Source: Rhyzopertha dominica (lineage: Eukaryota > Arthropoda > Insecta > Coleoptera > Bostrichidae). From it: a stretch of 64,000 nucleotides of DNA. The notes below the pieces were generated by a model. That model ran no database searches and had not been told where the DNA came from. It was given only the letters and a program-made list of their open reading frames with translations. Location of the stretch: assembly GCA_025024175.1 (NCBI GenBank), contig QCXZ01000064.1, forward strand, positions 39,887,325-39,951,324, given 5' to 3'. Each line of letters begins with the position of its first letter. The stretch's first letter is position 1. Shown one piece after another: positions 1-10,800 of the stretch. Position numbers and translations under genes: made by a program.

Positions 1-747
1 AATGGAGGTTTTCCGAGAAAATTGCAGTTGAATGTAGGATTCACAATATCACTGCTAAACTAATATAATTTTGTTCTTATCAAATTGGCTGTGATAACTA
101 ATACAAATAGTGATTGATCACTAATCATATCTGTAAAACTTTTAACATTTAAGATAAAATTCCTAATTATTACAACAGGCGATTTTCAAAATAAGAAGTT
201 TCAATTATAGTAATCCAAATGTCAGCGAACTTATTTATATGAATATACCAATATCATTATATTTATTTCAGAACTTTTGCAACAAATAATGTAAGGTATT
301 ATCAAAATGTCAATGTAACAGTGACAACTAACACAGTTTAATTTTTTATTTTTAAAACAAATGATTTAGTTAAGCAGTGAAAATGCAAACCCTAATATTC
401 AACCGCAATTTTCTCGAAAAGGGTCAATTTTAGCCGCATGAACAAAAACTAACCTTTTTTGCTTACAAGGTCCAAAGATTAAAAAATTTTTTGAGAAAAA
501 TGCTTACCCGTTCTAAAGTTAAGGGTTAAAATAAAAAACATGTACGCATAATTTTAACGGCTGCACTTCAAATAATAATAATAACCAAAATTTACCGGTC
601 TAAGAGATATCTTTCTTCTCCCATGTTTAAGAGTGAATATCTCAGTATGCAGGCGTTATTTCCAGGAAAGTTATACTATAAAAGAGTGTTATTTTTACAC
701 CAGTTTTCCGATTCCGGGAGGTTGCCCACATAACACGGGACACTCTG
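1..747. repeat. Palindromic TA-flanked element, left end beyond window
   Basis: Bases 9-33 are inverted at 397-420, with only a few differences. The similarity continues inward: the stretch from about 34 to 60 pairs imperfectly with about 370-396. The right end reads CACGGGACACTCTG followed by TA at 748-749, like the ends of the other palindromic elements here (CAGGGTG... with TA outside). I infer a nonautonomous Tc1/mariner-type palindromic element whose left terminus lies before base 1. No coding sequence is visible in it. Confidence 0.5.
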
Positions 748-749
748 TA

Positions 750-1860
750 TTATTTTTTTCACAGATTCGTTTTAAATATTAAAATATATCGGTCAGACCA
801 TCGATTATCTGCACGTCAAAAAATCAGCTCTTTATCTCCTACTGTTACCAAGAAAACGAATAACACGTATAGCGAATAGCAATTTCCGAATATTGTGAAA
901 AACTAACTTTTCGGCAATTTCGCAATATCGGATCTAACCACGACCTAGAAACTCTAATTCAGCAGACTACTTTTATAACGCATTATTGTGAGGTTCTGCG
1001 CTCGGAATAAAATTTGGAAGAAACATGGCGGGACCCATAGAAATTTGACAGTGTACGGCCACACTGTGCTTATAGGGTTACTGTAACAAGGGTAATATTA
1101 CTCTTGAAAATATAACAATTCGATTAATATTTTATTTATTTGCATGAGCCAGTATGATACAGCGCATATTAAAATCGCCGCAGCTGATGTACGATCGCCG
1201 GAGGAGGTCGTTTAGTTGCTTCAATTAATTTAGAAGCCCGTTAAGGGCAAAAAAATACTAAACAAAAAACAGAACATCTCATGCCAGCTGAAAGGATTCG
1301 TGGCGTTTGATAAATGGTGCGAGGGGCCTCGAAGTTTTGCTGCATCAAGATTGATGTTAACACACCCGGCGACAGAAATTCGAAATTCCTATTCAGGTGC
1401 AGTCATCATAAACAAATTTCATCCCCTGACTCCCTTAACAGATGATTAGTCGCGGACAGAAGTCTGATTGAATACCAATAGAGCGCCAAAGCTGCTTCTG
1501 TATAAAAAAGGTAAAATCAGATTACGCAGAAAGGAGGGGTCGTTTGAAAGGTATTCATACTATAAATATGAAAGTGGTCTTTGAAAATCGGGAACGCAGT
1601 TGCGGCTAGCTGCGCAATTTTTCTTTATAGCGACTAAACGGAATAATATTTACAGCTGCTACGAGTTGTGGGTTTTATAGAACATCGTGCTATAATTTTT
1701 TCTGCAAGCAGGCCACAGAGAAATGTTGGCTAGTTTTCCTTTAATTTCTTGGGTGAGTAACTAAATGAGGAACCTATGCAGATCGGAACAGAAGCAATAA
1801 TTTTCTTTATCTTGTCTTGAGGTACTGGTCTTATTATTTAAATAATAATTATTATTAAAA
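750..1860. other. Noncoding DNA, nothing recognised
   Basis: No reading frame or RNA gene is recognised. About 960-1620 is less AT-rich than its surroundings and not obviously repetitive. Confidence 0.5.
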
Positions 1861-2009
1861 TGCATGTCTATGCTGTGCTGTCTACACCTCAACCAACTGC
1901 AGATAGATCTATTTCGCTGTCATTACAGCTCATCAGTGCAGTTTAGGTCTAGTGCAGACACCACGGCATAGAACTGGTTTTGCTTATATACGAAAGCAAT
2001 GGTATGATG
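1861..2009 (+). repeat. 149-bp hairpin repeat, copy A
   Basis: This nearly matches 10968-11116 and, inverted, 38467-38615. Internally, the 20 bases beginning CTATGCTGTGCTGTC are inverted near the other end (GTGTAGACAACACGGCATAG in copy B), so the unit folds into a hairpin. A second small stem (TTGCT...AAGCAA) lies at the right end. Equal copy length and fixed ends argue for a mobile miniature element. It encodes no protein. Copy A has no clear target duplication. Confidence 0.7.
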
Positions 2010-3779
2010 TAAGTAAGAATTTAGGATGTCAATGCCATCTGTCAGCATTACACTGACATAAGGATAAAGTCACCTAGCTGCCATAATTATTATTATTTAA
2101 ATAATGAACTGTTGTCCTTCACCAATTCGTTATTTAAAATTTAAAAAGAATTTGAAACTGTCTCCCTCAAAACTTTTTTTAATTTAGTCAAACTAACAGC
2201 TTTCAGGAAGCCCAAGTAGGTGGGTGTAATACATTAAGCCTCAGTTACAAGAGGAGTAAATTACAATTTAGACTTAATCTGGTATTTACAATGCAAAGTA
2301 TACATATGATATACAGATGTTTGAAACAAAATCATATACAGATTCCCGGTGGACACGTACAGATTCACTATAGGGGCTGCCTCGCATCACCCGTCGTTTT
2401 ATGTCAGTAATATAAACTCTGTAGGCTGAACAATAATAACTCTGTGAATCGATGGTAGAGCACAGGTTCCCGAATGGTAATTAATTGAAACGTCAAACAC
2501 CATACACAAGGTCGTCCCTCCAGTCCCTCTTGTGCTGAAAGTAAATTATGTTGTCGGTTTTATTCAATGGGTACAGGGTAGGTAATTTAATTGGTCGTTA
2601 AAAATAACAAGAAACCAACACTTTGCATATCATTTGAACGGGTAGGGTTAAGTGTTAATTAGGGCTCCCCGATGGGTCGTTTACAATGGAGGTTAGTAGG
2701 GTGTACAATGGGGATACTTTCGGTTTTTGTATGCCGGAAGCGTGTTTTCACATGATGTAATAACAGGAAAATGCTGAAGTGTCTCTGAAATGCCCCCCAA
2801 AATATTATTACGGGAACGCACCTGTTTCTTTATTAAAAGCATGTACATACCGTAATGGAAGTCACTATAACCCCAAAAAATAGTTTTATCTCTATAGTTA
2901 AGGCACAAAAAGTTTTTGGCGCCAAACACTTGTGGCATCAAAAATGTTGGAATTTCTGAAGGTGGAGAAATTGTGCACAAGTTCGCAGCTATGCCACTGT
3001 GATGAAAACGCTGAGGCGCTGACTGGCTATCACCTGTCACTGCTGTCAGCTGTTCGATGCTTGCGTGCAAAGTGTGCACTTTTGCGAAACGGGGGTGTTT
3101 GCACTTACTTTTAAAAAGTAGGCGGTAAGTTACAAAAGGTAACTTTTAAGTATTTTTTCTTCTCCATAAATATTTTTGTTAAGTTTGAATTTACATAATA
3201 CGTTTATATTACAAGTTCCTTTTAGTATAATATATTATTTTTTAAATCCCCGACACAGACGCGTTCCCTATTGTTAAAAGGTAAACATACCAACCTTTAT
3301 TAGAATAACAATCAGCTTTATGGATGATAAATTCATATTTGCATACGAATGTTGCAAAACAAAATTTCAAAGTAAATCTATATGCCCACACAGACGTCTG
3401 TACTAAAATTGTGAACGGTAAGATCTTTGAGCAATGGCGGCTTCAGTTTCAAAAAAAGAGCAGTAAACATCGTAAACAGCTTTACATGGTATTTTGGTTA
3501 TGAATGTGTGTGATAAAAATCATTATGGTGTTATAGCACTTATTGTATTTATGTCTATGACAACCCTTCATATTTTTTAATTTTTTGGAGGTAACAACTT
3601 TGCTAAAGTGGAGAAAAGTAGAAAACATTTACAATAAATTGATTTGATATATCTCCTAACTCGCACCGATATGCCTTTAGAATTTAATCTTATATCGGAT
3701 ATTGTCTAGCAGTTGCCATGATCAATAGATAGGTATAATCAGTTGACCTTGTTTGCCCATCGGGTGTAAAAGTATTCGC
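2010..3779. other. Noncoding DNA, no gene recognised
   Basis: Open frames on both strands at 2693-3114 overlap each other and resemble no family I know, so I treat them as chance. About 2930-3110 is locally GC-richer. Confidence 0.45.
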
Positions 3780-4440
3780 TGTCTGTCATATAATGTTTTT
3801 TAATGTACTATTGCCTTCAACTTAGTCCTCTCCCTTGATGCCTTTCTTGTTTCGTCCCAGTTAAGGTTCTATTTTCACTGCATCTGCCATTGTTACGTTT
3901 CATGCCTTTCATGGTCTGCATTTCCTTCTTTTATGTACTTTGGGCTTTCAAACTTGTTTTGCTAGCTTTCCTCGCTCATTCTGATCGTTACCTGAACTAA
4001 TACAGTCCATTTTTTTCTAGATACAAACCCTGTTCTTTTCGTACTTTGTCGTTTACTGTTCCATCTACTCTATTTACCCCTTGAACACATTTGGAGCATT
4101 TGTCCTCTGTCGCTTGCAGTACACTTAGGTATTAGTATGTTGCCTAACATCCAACTTCTACACACTCATTCTTGTCTTCTTTCTCATTTCCTTTTTTTGC
4201 ACCATTGATCATTTGATGTCTGCCTAGACCATTGTTCTTGTTGTGATGCTGTTCGCTAACATTTCACGTTTTGCTAATTCTTTGTTCCTTGCTGCTTCTT
4301 TATAAGTAACTTTTTGCGTTCTTTCATAACTTTCTGTACTTCTTCACAGCTTTTTACTTATAACTTGATAATTTCATGCAACTTCTTTTGTTGAACACTG
4401 ATCACCGACTGCAGGTAATTTTTATTCGTAGAAGTTTCTT
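3780..4440. other. Pyrimidine-skewed stretch
   Basis: The plus strand is strikingly rich in C and T for about 650 bases, with few purine runs. No open frame fits it. It may be a transcribed-strand skew or a decayed low-complexity tract. Confidence 0.35.
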
Positions 4441-6270
4441 TGAAAATGTTGCTGCGCTAACTAACCGTGGTTGTATTTATTAATAACTGCGTCAAATTGT
4501 AGATCGGCTGATTATTATTCCAAAATCTGTAGTCAAGTTGCCCAGTACTAGGCTATTTCTGCTCCTAGTGTAAAGATTAAAAATGTCCCTTCGTGCCTTT
4601 CTAACCACAAATTGTAATCATAAGACCCTAAATCTTTCTTGGTCGGTTATCTCACGAAACTTCCTGTTACCGCAGGGTAATTCCGTTGGTAATTAGCAAA
4701 TGGGCAAACTTGCGTGTTAGGTGTATGCAGCTACCTCTGTTTACCAGTTTAATGAACGTGTCTACGTTATAAAGGTCCGCCTGTCAGTTCACGGCATAAC
4801 GCTGCAAGTGATAATGTTCTATGCTGCAAAACTTTGTGCTTTGTGCATTATGCACTCACTCATTGTTTCGCTGCGGCACTGCAGATTATGAGCAAACACG
4901 ACAGGAGAGATATGTGTAACGGATTCAACTGATAACTCAATGTTTACTGAACTATAGGAAAATATGCAATATTTATATAGGTATGTTGTAATGATATGTT
5001 ATATGTGTTAAACCTACATGCAGTGAATTCATGTAAATTAAATGCAGGTTTTACATGGTGCACTTACATCTGAGGCAGTAATATCCGAGAAACTGTTCAC
5101 TCTTCATGCCAGAATACCTGCTAGTCGACCAGGNTACCAAGAAATGCAAGTTTATGTAATAAGTCTTCTCCCATACCTAGGAAGAAACGATACTACTTCA
5201 AATAATCGAGCAGCTATCACAGGTACTTCTGTTTTAATTTGGGCACTCAATCACTCACGGTTTGGACGGCTTGTTACAGTTTATGCTTATAGACAGTAAA
5301 TCCTTTTGCATTTGTGCCTGCAAGGTAACTTAACTTGCGTTGCATATTTCACACTTTAAAATTTTACTTTGTTATGTTTTACCTTTCGGACGTCAAAGAT
5401 TGTGTGTGCTGAAAAGGAAATTTCTATTTAGCGCATTTTGAACCACTATTATAAGTTTATTCGTTTTGTCTTTTAATGATCGCATAACTACCATCATAAG
5501 AACAGTCTAGCGACCTCCCACGCTCCCAGCCCGCACTTGATCGACTTCCGCATGCACCTGTAGCAAAAGGCATATATAGGCTAAATGGTAAAACTTTTGC
5601 GTTTCGTTTTTAAAGAAAGTTCCACCAATTTGTCGGAAGTCCCCTCATAGCCAAACACTTGACCATACTTCTATTATTAATACTCAAAAGTAAAAAAATA
5701 CACCCTTCTAATTATGTTGTACCTAATAAGGTTATGGCCGTTATGGTTTATGGCCTTTTTGTGTGTTGGGGTGCGCATCTTTTGAGATTACGAATCGGCG
5801 CGCGAGTTTCTTGACTTCATGTCGGATTTTTTACTGGTTAGTTACAAGTGATTGTTTCGGTCCCCCAGTTTCGTCTTTACATTAGGTAGGGGGTTTAGTT
5901 ACCCTTTGTCAATCACGTGGAGTTGTTTTACTGAAAACTTTTCTCCACTAATATGAAAAAACTAGAATGGAGGAAATTATCCATTAACTTTTGTTAATGC
6001 GAGTTTGCGAGTTAATTAGATGGAACTTGATTAGGTTTGGTTAGTATATTGCTTAACTTTGGCTGCATTGGACAATTGATAATGGATTGTAAATACGGGA
6101 ATATAAACCTTTTTGCGCCTAGATAGTAGGTGCGTAGCGACAGCCTCCGATTTGACCTAACGTATTTTTACGAATTTCGTAGTCTAAAATCGTCCTAAAA
6201 TCAGTTAATAACTTCTTCGGCGTAAAATGTGAAGTTTTGTTGATAATTTAATTTCGCGTATTAGTCTAGG
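4441..6270. other. Noncoding DNA, one unrecognised short frame
   Basis: An 85-codon frame at 5042-5299 (plus) contains an ambiguous base and matches no family I recognise. Nothing else is supported. Confidence 0.4.
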
Positions 6271-7330
6271 ACAGTCAAATGAAAACCCAATCCGCCATTA
6301 AACACATTCCTTGCAAAAGTTGGTAACACTGTTTAACGTATCGACAGTGCCATCTTTAGAGGAGAAAGAAGTACATTGCAAAAACACGCAGGTCCCCACA
6401 GTAGTTTCGTTATTGCTCTGGGGGTAAGCGCAACAAAAAGTTTATTCGTCCATCATTTGAAATGGAGGCAAACAAATAAGAGCAGTGAAGTTTAGTTCAT
6501 TTCTGTGTAGCCGAGGATGCTCAAACATGCGGAATTTATCGATGGATGTCTGCTGTATATGAAGAACACTGTCCCTGACAAGTGCGCCTGAATAGCAGTG
6601 GCAGGAGAGATTCAGAACAAGCCCATTTGGCCATTACATCTAATGTGATTGCAATGATCGGTGGTCTAATCCCAGAAAACCGATGAGTCACAGAGGAAGA
6701 AAATCCTGTTCAGGTGTAGACACTAGCCCCAGCTCCGTGCATGCCATTATCAAAGAGCACCTTCAGTTCGAAAAGTTTGCGAGCAGTGTACTCATCAACT
6801 AACGGACTGACAAAAGATTGACAGAATTGCTGCATGTATGGGTCATCTGCAGCGGTACTACTAGGAAAAATATGCGGGTCTATCATGTATCGTCTCCGGA
6901 GGCAAAACGCGGTGCCACCATTTTAAACCCGAGAGCAAACGGCAAAGTCAGCAATGGAAACACCAAAGAAGTACCAAAGCTGTCCATGCAAGTTCTGCTA
7001 AAGTCACAGTGACCTTCTTCTTTGAGTACAGGGNGCCTCTGCTTGTTGACATCCTANAACATGNAGCCACAATGAATGCGAAGCGTTATGCTGACAAATT
7101 GGAGAAACTTCGACATGCCATAAATTTAAAACGCCCTGGAATGCTGTAGGACACAGTCATCCTTCTGCACGATGACGCCCATCCCCACTCTGTCAATCTG
7201 ATAAGAAATAAGCTTCAGAAAAAAGTATCGTCTTCCAACTGGATAAATGTTTTAATGCGTCTAGTGATTACTTTTGAATAAAAAAATCCATTGCCACTTT
7301 GTAGCGGGTGTTCGGTTTTCATTTGACCGT
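6271..7330 (+). mobile_element. Decayed mariner-type transposon
   Basis: An 18-bp imperfect terminal inverted repeat (ACAGTCAAATGAAAACCC at 6271-6288, inverted at 7313-7330 with two mismatches) bounds about 1.06 kb, a usual length for a compact mariner. The plus strand between keeps transposase pieces. MEANK followed by a stop lies near 6462. Residues like RWMSAVYEEHC lie near 6540. Near 7030-7190 runs the catalytic-core stretch LLVDIL, NAKRYADKLEKLRHAINLKR and HDDAHPH at 7168-7188, which corresponds to the family's HDNARPH block holding the second catalytic aspartate. Several stops, frameshifts and n bases break the frame. The family cuts and pastes at TA sites, but this copy cannot encode a working enzyme. 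I am sure of the family and less sure of the exact ends. Confidence 0.8.
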
Positions 7331-7867
7331 CACGTAAATTTTGTGTTAGTCATCTATATTTTTTAATGTTAAGTTTACTAGATTAGACTCCCGTGCAAGA
7401 AATTAAAATATATGTAGATTTCAAACAGTAATTTGTTAAAATTTACGTAAAAGGTAAATTTTAAAGAGTATGCTAGAGTGGTAGTATTTTCAATATGAAT
7501 AGATAGTTTAGTGCTATTTAGTCATATGTGACTCGCATGCAGGTTCAAATTGTTAATTACCGGTTCAAGGGTCATTCTCCCGTCTCCTGAACTATAACGG
7601 GTAAAAGGTGTTAGGAATGCTTGACTTCACCCTCGCTATATTTCAGGCATTATTTGTAAACATCCATATTTGTTATTTGAAACCCTTTTGCTCTTACGTT
7701 TAGTTAATTGTGCCTCATGTATAAATCTCTTTGAGCGAGGGCAAAACGCTCGGCAGAAAACAGTGGTACCTAACCAGTAGGTTCTCCAAAAGCAAATCCA
7801 GCTAAATTCCTGGGCTTGGGAGAGGTCCTTACGGATTCCTTCTGAAACAAGCATATAAGCAAGTATG
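7331..7867. other. Noncoding spacer
   Basis: Nothing recognised. The minus-strand open frame that runs through 7636-8043 lies partly in the next palindromic element and is a shadow. Confidence 0.5.
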
Positions 7868-7869
7868 TA

Positions 7870-9022
7870 CAGGGTGTCCCATTTTCGTTGTAATTGTAGG
7901 GTATCTCGGTAACTATTAATGCTAGAGGGTTGCGGTTTCGACATTACTGTATTACTTTTTTGTTCTGAGTTCAGCTGTACTGTCGTGATTTTTGTATCGT
8001 CTTTTGTTTTAAAGCCATAGCCAACTTTTGGAAAATGTAACATTTCTCCAGCTCTTAATTTCTCGCATGGGTATGTAGATACAAAAACCTGTAGACATTT
8101 TTTATAGATATTTTTGTTTAGAATCTAGTGGCGTACCCCGTAATTTTTTGGGTCGTATTTTTGATACTTGCATTTTTTTAAATAAAAACCATAGTTGGCT
8201 TTGCTATGGTTGACAAAGACTATTTTTTCTGATTATAAAAATTTAAATATTATTAGGTTTATTTTTACTAATTTTGTAATTATTCATTTTTTTAAATAAT
8301 TTAATCATATTTTACGTTTACATCCAGGAGGCTATGAGATAAAAAAATACACGATATAATTTATATTATTAAGTAAATATTTTAATCCTTTAAAAATAAT
8401 ATATGCATATTTGATACATACATAAGACTCCTAAGAGCGCTCATGCATTTTTTATCGATAATCTAGGAGGCCATGTAACTAATGAAAATTATTGTTTATT
8501 TGGAGATAAGTACCTATGCATTGTTTATCATCAAATATTTACATCCATTTTAACGAAAAACTTAAAATCTCTTTAAATTATTACAAAAATTAGAATAATA
8601 CCAAAATTAGTAAAGATAAACCTAACAATGTATACATTTTCTTAATTACAAAAAATAGTTCTTTTCAACCATAGCAAAGCCAACTATGGTTTCCATTTAA
8701 AAAAATGCAAGTTTGTGTTATATCTCAAAAATGTGACCCCATAAAAAAATTCTGAGTACGCCACAGAATTCAGAATAAAAATATCTACAAAAAAGTCTAC
8801 TGTTTTTTTTTGTGTCTACATAGCCAATCGAGATATTGAGAACTGAAGAAATGTTACATTTTCCAAAAGTTGGTTATGGCTTTAAAATAAAAGTTGATAC
8901 AAAAATGGCGACGGTACAGCTGAATTCAGAACAAAAAATTAATACAGTAATGTCGAAACCGCAACCCTCTAGCATTAAGTTACCAATATACCCTACAATT
9001 ACAACGAAAATGGGACTCCCTG
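7870..9022. repeat. 1.15-kb palindromic element with TA target duplication
   Basis: The left end CAGGGTGTCCCATTTTCG is inverted at the right end (CGAAAATGGGACTCCCTG). TA lies outside on both sides (7868-7869 and 9023-9024). The arms are similar over about 400 bases each. For example, the tract around 7990-8045 pairs with 8855-8905, and CCATAGTTGGCTTTGCTATGG near 8195 pairs with its inverse near 8675. The middle near 8440 is AT-rich. The TA duplication suggests mobilisation by a Tc1/mariner-type transposase. The frames in it (7636-8043 minus, 8836-9258 plus) are mirror images of each other and not genes. A half copy lies at 23677-24055. Confidence 0.8.
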
Positions 9023-9024
9023 TA

Positions 9025-9649
9025 CATTGCCAGAAAGCAGCTAAATCTCAAGTCCGTAATAAACTCGAAACGAACTTGACAGACCTCAATCCGAAGTCCA
9101 ACGGACTACAGCGTATAAATCTGACGCCATCGGGTACTGGGCTTAGCAGCACACTGTCGCCAGTGGAACTGCGACGAATCATCGAAAAGCTTAAGACACA
9201 TTTATCCCTTGCTTCCACGCTAAATATGGCCATTTCGAAATCGCTTGAATTTTGTTAAAGTCAAAGATCGCTCTTATTGTTATTATTATAGTTTTATTTC
9301 ATTCCTCATTGTAAATAAAGGCATGGTAAAAAAGCTTGCGAGGATAGTTTTAGGATAATCCTGTAATTAATTTGTAAAAACCAAATGGTCAAAGTATGAC
9401 ACCTTTTTAACCAAGTATTTTGCTTTTTTTGCTGCAGCTTCTAGTATTGTAAAAGCAGCATTTTATTTTGGATTTATTAGGATATTCCAGGAATGAGGTG
9501 ATTGGGAATGAAATAATTACAGACATTATATATAAGTTAACCAATTGTTGCCAGTGTAGGCTCATAAGACAGATTTACCAAATATGAACTGTTCGAATGC
9601 AAACTGATACTCTTCAGTCAGTATAGCCTCTTTAGCTAGGTCGAGGTCG
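9025..9649. other. Noncoding DNA
   Basis: AT-rich, nothing recognised. Confidence 0.5.
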
Positions 9650-10110
9650 CTTCTCCTTCTCCAATACCCCGAACACCTCCCGTTCTTTCCAGTAATGTAT
9701 CGCAACCAATTCACAACCCTAAACAGGGCTTACGTGCACTCCATTCGCGACCGATTTTCGCGACTGTATTGATGTTAATGCCGCCGCATGCAATGCCATT
9801 GTGGTTGCGGAGCGGGCCAGGAGCTTTCACAATGATTAACTCTTTCGAGTGTCGCCTTTTAAGCAGCCGTGCATTCTTCGTCGACTATTTTGCGTTAAGT
9901 GGGGGCAATTTTTTGCCTTTCGAACGGGCGACACTGCGTCTCGTGTTTTCCGCAATTTCTCAGGCGTTAGCGCCGTAACGCCCACGTAGCGCCATGAAAA
10001 AGGGAAGGACGTAAACGACGGATTAGGGTTGCGATTGTGCCGCGATTACGCGATCTCCATCTTGAGCCTGAAACATTGCACGGCTGCAACTGGTACCGGG
10101 ATGCTACTGG
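9650..10110. other. GC-richer unique island
   Basis: The base composition changes sharply to GC-rich, with many CpG-containing words. There is no sustained credible frame: a 69-codon frame at 9769-9978 has no recognisable motifs. This could be a conserved noncoding element or promoter-proximal DNA. That is inference only. Confidence 0.3.
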
Positions 10111-10325
10111 CGAGGGACCAATAAATCGCTGGTGTCATACTAAAACAACTGTCTAAGTTACAACGTCGTATCAAATGTGGAGATATTAATTCGCGTGCGA
10201 ATTCGACTAATGCGGATTCCTGAATAAATTTTATCTACACACTAAGTGTTTATATCTACTAAATTCTACTACTCATGCAATTCACACGACAGTCGTTTTT
10301 TGACCGCTTGGTCTTCACTTTAGAT

Positions 10326-10613
10326 CAGTGGTTCTCAACCTGTTTTGCCCAGTGGCCCACCTGAATAGTCTGTCTTATATCAGGTCCCCCACCTAACGTC
10401 ATTTTAATTTTAAAAATGTTATCTTTCCTTATACTTACTGCAAATTACAATTTTTAAATTATTATTAAACAAAAAAAACTTCGAAATTATTATGGATAAG
10501 TATGAATATACATGCATAATTAAAAAAATAGTTTTAGACCATTTTATTTACTGGAGATTCTATCCGGAATATTTATACAATGATATTTTTATTTATTTTT
10601 CTTTCTACATACA
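10326..10613. mobile_element. hAT-like element remnant
   Basis: It begins CAGTGGTTCTCAACCTGTTT and then GGCCCACC, the well-known terminal pattern of many nonautonomous hAT elements. I could not find the inverted partner end in the window, so only one end is supported. Its interior is AT-rich, and the copy appears interrupted by the insertion at 10614. Confidence 0.5.
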
Positions 10614-10625
10614 TATAGCACTAAT
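10614..10625. repeat. Left copy of 12-bp direct repeat (target duplication)
   Basis: TATAGCACTAAT here recurs exactly at 12381-12392, on either side of the Penelope-derived inverted dimer. Confidence 0.65.
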
Positions 10626-10683
10626 TATACGTATTACATAGGTTGATGTAGGGATAGGGACATTAATAAAAGACGTATCTTTG

Positions 10684-10718
10684 CCGACGTTTCGAAGTCA
10701 TTTACTTCTTTATCAAGG
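10684..10718 (-). ncRNA. Hammerhead-ribozyme-like fold, probably decayed
   Basis: Read on the minus strand: CTTGATAAA, a perfect stem GAAGT/ACTTC with a short loop, then GAAACGTC (the stem ends overlap the GAA). This is the order of a hammerhead core (CUGANGA, stem II, GAAA, cleavage GUC) with an altered first core box. Hammerhead motifs are known at the ends of Penelope-like elements. The altered box makes activity doubtful. Arm B near 12273-12290 keeps GAAACGTCGG but has lost the stem. Confidence 0.4.
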
Positions 10719-10800
10719 CTGAAATCATAGCAGCAAATTAGCAATCACAATGACATAAAACACCAAACAGATATCCGGCATTACAAACTTTAGCAACATA

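Noticed and set aside
2450..2490. tRNA-like words (GGTAGAGCACAGGTTCCCG)
   Set aside because: No complete cloverleaf can be drawn and no proper B box follows.
2693..3114. Overlapping open frames of 128 codons (minus) and 60 codons (plus)
   Set aside because: No motif, no similarity recognised, and the longer frame is within chance for 64 kb.
7636..9258. Matching frames on opposite strands (135 and 140 codons) that look like a duplicated gene
   Set aside because: They are the two arms of the 7870-9022 palindromic element. The peptide matches no family and the frame is not kept in the half copy at 23.7-24.05 kb.
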